Assembly: GCA_903867185.1 (NCBI GenBank)
Contig: CAIPQK010000171.1
Coordinates: 1 to 64,000 of the forward strand
Length of the DNA: 64,000 bases
Direction of reading: 5' to 3'
Source: an uncultured Candidatus Nemicrothrix sp.
GTDB taxonomy: Bacteria; Actinomycetota; Acidimicrobiia; Acidimicrobiales; Acidimicrobilacustridaceae
Within the stretch, counting starts at the first letter, position 1; the number at the start of each line of letters is the position of its first letter. Both the position numbers and the translations under genes were made by a program. The notes under the pieces are model-generated. The model worked only from the letters and a program-made list of their open reading frames with translations, searched no databases and was not told the DNA's origin. Of the stretch, positions 61,780 to 64,000 are shown piece after piece.

Positions 61780-62823
61780 ATGTCAGATCAGCCCTTCCCC
61801 CCAGCTTCCAACGAACCCGTGGCCGCGACCGCCACCGAGGCCGCTCTTCTTGAATCGGCGCTCATGGAAATGAAGAAAGTCATCGTGGGCCAAGACCGTG
61901 CCATCGAACGCCTCTTCGTGGGGCTCCTCGCTCGGGGCCACGTGCTTCTTGAGGGTGTTCCTGGTCTGGCCAAGACACTTGCGGTCGAAACACTCGCGAC
62001 AGTGATCGGGGGCGATTACAACCGACTGCAGTTCACGCCCGACCTTCTCCCCGCCGATCTCGTCGGCACACGAATTTTCCGTGCGTCGAACGAATCGTTC
62101 GATATCGAATGGGGTCCGGTGTTCGCCAACATCGTATTGGCCGATGAAATCAACCGCGCTCCAGCGAAGGTGCAGTCAGCACTTCTCGAGGTCATGGCTG
62201 AGCACCAGGTTTCAATCGCCGGAACCACGAAGAAGGTTCCCGAACCGTTCTTGGTACTCGCCACACAGAACCCCATCGAGAGCGAAGGCGTCTATCCACT
62301 CCCAGAGGCACAGCGCGATCGATTCCTCATGAAGGTTGTTGTCGGTTACCCAACAGCAGCAGAGGAAGCACAGATCGTGGCCCGCATGAGCGCGGGAGCA
62401 CCAAAGGCTCAGCAAATTCTGAGTCTCGAACAACTCATCGAACTGCAGAAATCCTGCGACGCCGTGCATATTGCGCCTGCCGTTGCCGATTACGCGGTTC
62501 GCCTTGTCCTCGCCACTCGCGAACCGGCTGCATACGGGCTTCCGGAACTTGCCGAACTCATCTCTTGGGGCGGAAGTCCGCGAGCATCGCTCGGTCTCGT
62601 CGCTGGCGGACGGGCCCTCGCTCTCATGAGAGGTCGCGGCTATGTCTTGCCTCAAGACATTTTCGATATCGCTCCCGACGTGCTGCGTCACCGTGTGGTG
62701 CCGTCCTATGAAGCGCTGGCACAGGGACTCTCTGTCGAGCAGATCCTCGCCCGCCTTTTGTCGACCGTTCACGCGCCAGTCATTGCGCCGTCGCAGAACC
62801 CGACCGCTGTCGCCGGCCGGTGA
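61780..62823 (+). CDS. MoxR-family AAA+ ATPase
   Basis: 347 residues from ATG 61780, with AGGAG six bases upstream; ATG 61726 is in frame but has no such site. Walker A is LEGVPGLAKT near residue 52, the MoxR variant of GxPGxxKT. Walker B is VLADEINRAPAKVQ, and sensor 1 is LVLATQNPIESEGVYPLPEAQRDRF. MoxR proteins act as chaperones with VWA partners. The stop overlaps the DUF58 start (GTGA). Confidence 0.95.
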   Translation: MSDQPFPPASNEPVAATATEAALLESALMEMKKVIVGQDRAIERLFVGLLARGHVLLEGVPGLAKTLAVETLATVIGGDYNRLQFTPDLLPADLVGTRIFRASNESFDIEWGPVFANIVLADEINRAPAKVQSALLEVMAEHQVSIAGTTKKVPEPFLVLATQNPIESEGVYPLPEAQRDRFLMKVVVGYPTAAEEAQIVARMSAGAPKAQQILSLEQLIELQKSCDAVHIAPAVADYAVRLVLATREPAAYGLPELAELISWGGSPRASLGLVAGGRALALMRGRGYVLPQDIFDIAPDVLRHRVVPSYEALAQGLSVEQILARLLSTVHAPVIAPSQNPTAVAGR

Positions 62824-63821
62824 GCGCCAAAAAAACGGCGGCCCCCTCAATCGACGGAACCCCCGCCGCGGAAATCCTCCGCCGACTCGAAATCACTGTC
62901 ACCCGCCGACTCGACGGACTCTTACAAGGCGACCATCGCGGGCTCACCCCCGGTCACGGTTCGGAGCCTGGCGAGATCCGCGCCTATCAACCTGGTGATG
63001 ACGTTCGTCGTATCGATTGGAATGTGACCGCCCGACTCGGCGAGACCCATGTACGCGACAGCGTCGCCGATCGCGAACTCGAAACGTGGATCCTCGTCGA
63101 TGCATCGGCTTCGCTCGCATTCGGCACCGCAACCTGCGAAAAGCGCGACCTTGCGCTTGCTGGAGTTGCGGCAACAGGATTCCTCACCGCCCGCACGGGT
63201 AACCGAATTGGAGCGATGACCATCGGACCCGATGGCGCATCTCCACCCATTCCAGCTCGATCGGGCCGCGTCCACATGCAAGCGCTCCTACGCCGCGTGC
63301 TCGGTGCGCTCGATAACCCGCAGCCGGGTCGTACCGATCTCACCGCTGGGTTGCGCCGCATTGCCGGCACCGCAAAGCGACGAGGACTCATTGTCGTTAT
63401 TTCCGATTTCCTCGACCCAGGCCTCTGGGATACAGCTTTGCGAACTCTGGCGCTTCGCCATGATGTTCTTTGCATCGAAGTCGTTGACCCAGTAGAGCTT
63501 GAACTTCCTGATGTCGGAATGCTTGTTCTCCATGACGCCGTCACCGGTCATGAAATTGAAGTTCCGACAGGCAATGCAAAGTTCCGCGAACGTTACGCAC
63601 TTGCTGCAGCCGAACAACGGGCAGTAATCGCATCACGAATTCGCACCACAAGTGCCGACCACCTCGTGCTTCGCACTGACCGAGATTGGTTACTCGACCT
63701 CGCCCGTTTCGTATCTCGTCGCCGTGATCGCATCGATTCGCAGTCACGTTCTGCCGCGCATGGCTCTGGAAATGTCGGAGCAATTGCCGGAGCGACCCTC
63801 ACCACTGGAGCCGTCCGATGA
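62820..63821 (+). CDS. DUF58 domain protein
   Basis: 333 residues from GTG 62820. The DUF58 motif EIRAYQPGDDVRRIDWNVTARLGETHVR is near residue 50, with a VWA-like fold and DASASLAFG behind it. Its stop overlaps the ATG of the VWA gene (ATGATG). It is the usual partner of MoxR in envelope or respiratory complex assembly. Confidence 0.93.
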   Translation: MSAKKTAAPSIDGTPAAEILRRLEITVTRRLDGLLQGDHRGLTPGHGSEPGEIRAYQPGDDVRRIDWNVTARLGETHVRDSVADRELETWILVDASASLAFGTATCEKRDLALAGVAATGFLTARTGNRIGAMTIGPDGASPPIPARSGRVHMQALLRRVLGALDNPQPGRTDLTAGLRRIAGTAKRRGLIVVISDFLDPGLWDTALRTLALRHDVLCIEVVDPVELELPDVGMLVLHDAVTGHEIEVPTGNAKFRERYALAAAEQRAVIASRIRTTSADHLVLRTDRDWLLDLARFVSRRRDRIDSQSRSAAHGSGNVGAIAGATLTTGAVR

Positions 63822-64000
63822 TGGGTATTTCGTTTCTCAGTCCATGGCGACTGTTGTTACTTTTTGTCGTCGTCGCCCTAGGCATCACTTACGCCATGTT
63901 CCAAAAGCGGCGTTCCAAGTACGCAGTGCGATTCACAAATCTCGCATTGCTCGAATCGCTCGCCCCGAATCGACCAGGTTGGCGCCGACATATCGCCGCG
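63818..64000 (+). CDS. VWA/BatA-like membrane protein, N-terminus only
   Basis: The first 61 residues are present before the window ends. FLSPWRLLLLFVVVALGITYAMFQ is a membrane helix, followed by a basic turn and RFTNLALLESLAPNRPGWRRH, the typical start of BatA-like VWA proteins that follow MoxR and DUF58 genes. ATG 63818 overlaps the DUF58 stop. A second ATG at 63821 is also in frame. Confidence 0.82.
   Translation, partial: MMGISFLSPWRLLLLFVVVALGITYAMFQKRRSKYAVRFTNLALLESLAPNRPGWRRHIAA

Noticed and set aside
1..64000. Mobile elements, phage genes, CRISPR arrays
   Set aside because: No transposase, integrase, terminal repeats or repeat-spacer pattern was seen; gene order and style look chromosomal throughout.

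Overview
The window looks like ordinary chromosomal sequence of a moderately high-GC actinobacterium, most plausibly of the class Acidimicrobiia (inference). The evidence is the MurT/GatD pair, the actinobacterial families DUF3097 and DUF2469, a mycoredoxin next to an Rv2466c-type thiol oxidoreductase, frequent GTG starts with 1-4 nt overlaps, and the gene order rpsP - KH protein - rimM - trmD - rplS - DUF2469 - UPF0102 behind ffh and ftsY. I saw no transposase, integrase, phage gene, CRISPR array, tRNA or rRNA. Almost all the DNA is coding; the only gene-free stretch over 300 bases (31291-31669) holds a cobalamin riboswitch.

Layout. 1-8637: a crotonase cut by the window edge, an NfuA-type Fe-S carrier, a PIG-V-like mannosyltransferase, an ABC-F ATPase, an ABC permease/ATPase pair, a DUF3097 protein and a hydrolase. 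8682-14347: a crotonase, then a redox block of a ferric-reductase-like membrane protein, an ApbE flavin transferase and two low-complexity exported proteins, divergent from an OmpR-type two-component system. 14429-20185: universal stress protein, tyrosine phosphatase, ParA with a small membrane protein, BCP peroxiredoxin, QueC and a type-B carboxylesterase. 20293-25867: an ABC1/UbiB kinase coupled to bioA-bioF-bioD, then a CarH-like B12-binding regulator. 25872-31610: a hydroxyacid dehydrogenase and a B12-riboswitch-led ECF importer operon (secreted protein, EcfT, fused double ATPase, S component).

31670-38600: MpaB-like oxygenase, an SDR without its catalytic Tyr, a large GT-C-like membrane protein, murT-gatD plus a small membrane protein, and a Prx5-type peroxiredoxin. 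38677-51026 is a catabolic-looking accessory region: OYE-type flavoenzyme, SHOCT protein, acyl-CoA carboxylase carboxyltransferase, SDRs, sulfotransferase, amidase, PadR regulator, GT-C membrane protein, SnoaL-like protein and zinc alcohol dehydrogenase. 51042-58094 is core: thiol-redox pair, UPF0102, DUF2469, rplS, trmD, rimM, KH protein, rpsP, ffh, a small His/Asp-tailed protein and ftsY. 58236-61594 is an HtrA protease with an MprAB-like two-component pair, and 61780 to the end is a MoxR-DUF58-VWA operon.

The strongest leads are three. (1) A riboswitch-controlled ECF operon with a secreted accessory protein, probably for cobalamin, lies a few kb from a B12-dependent, probably light-sensing, regulator. 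(2) The ferric reductase/ApbE block has no conventional FMN-binding protein, but one of its low-complexity exported proteins carries an SGAT flavinylation-like motif. (3) A His/Asp-tailed small membrane protein is translationally coupled between ftsY and ffh.
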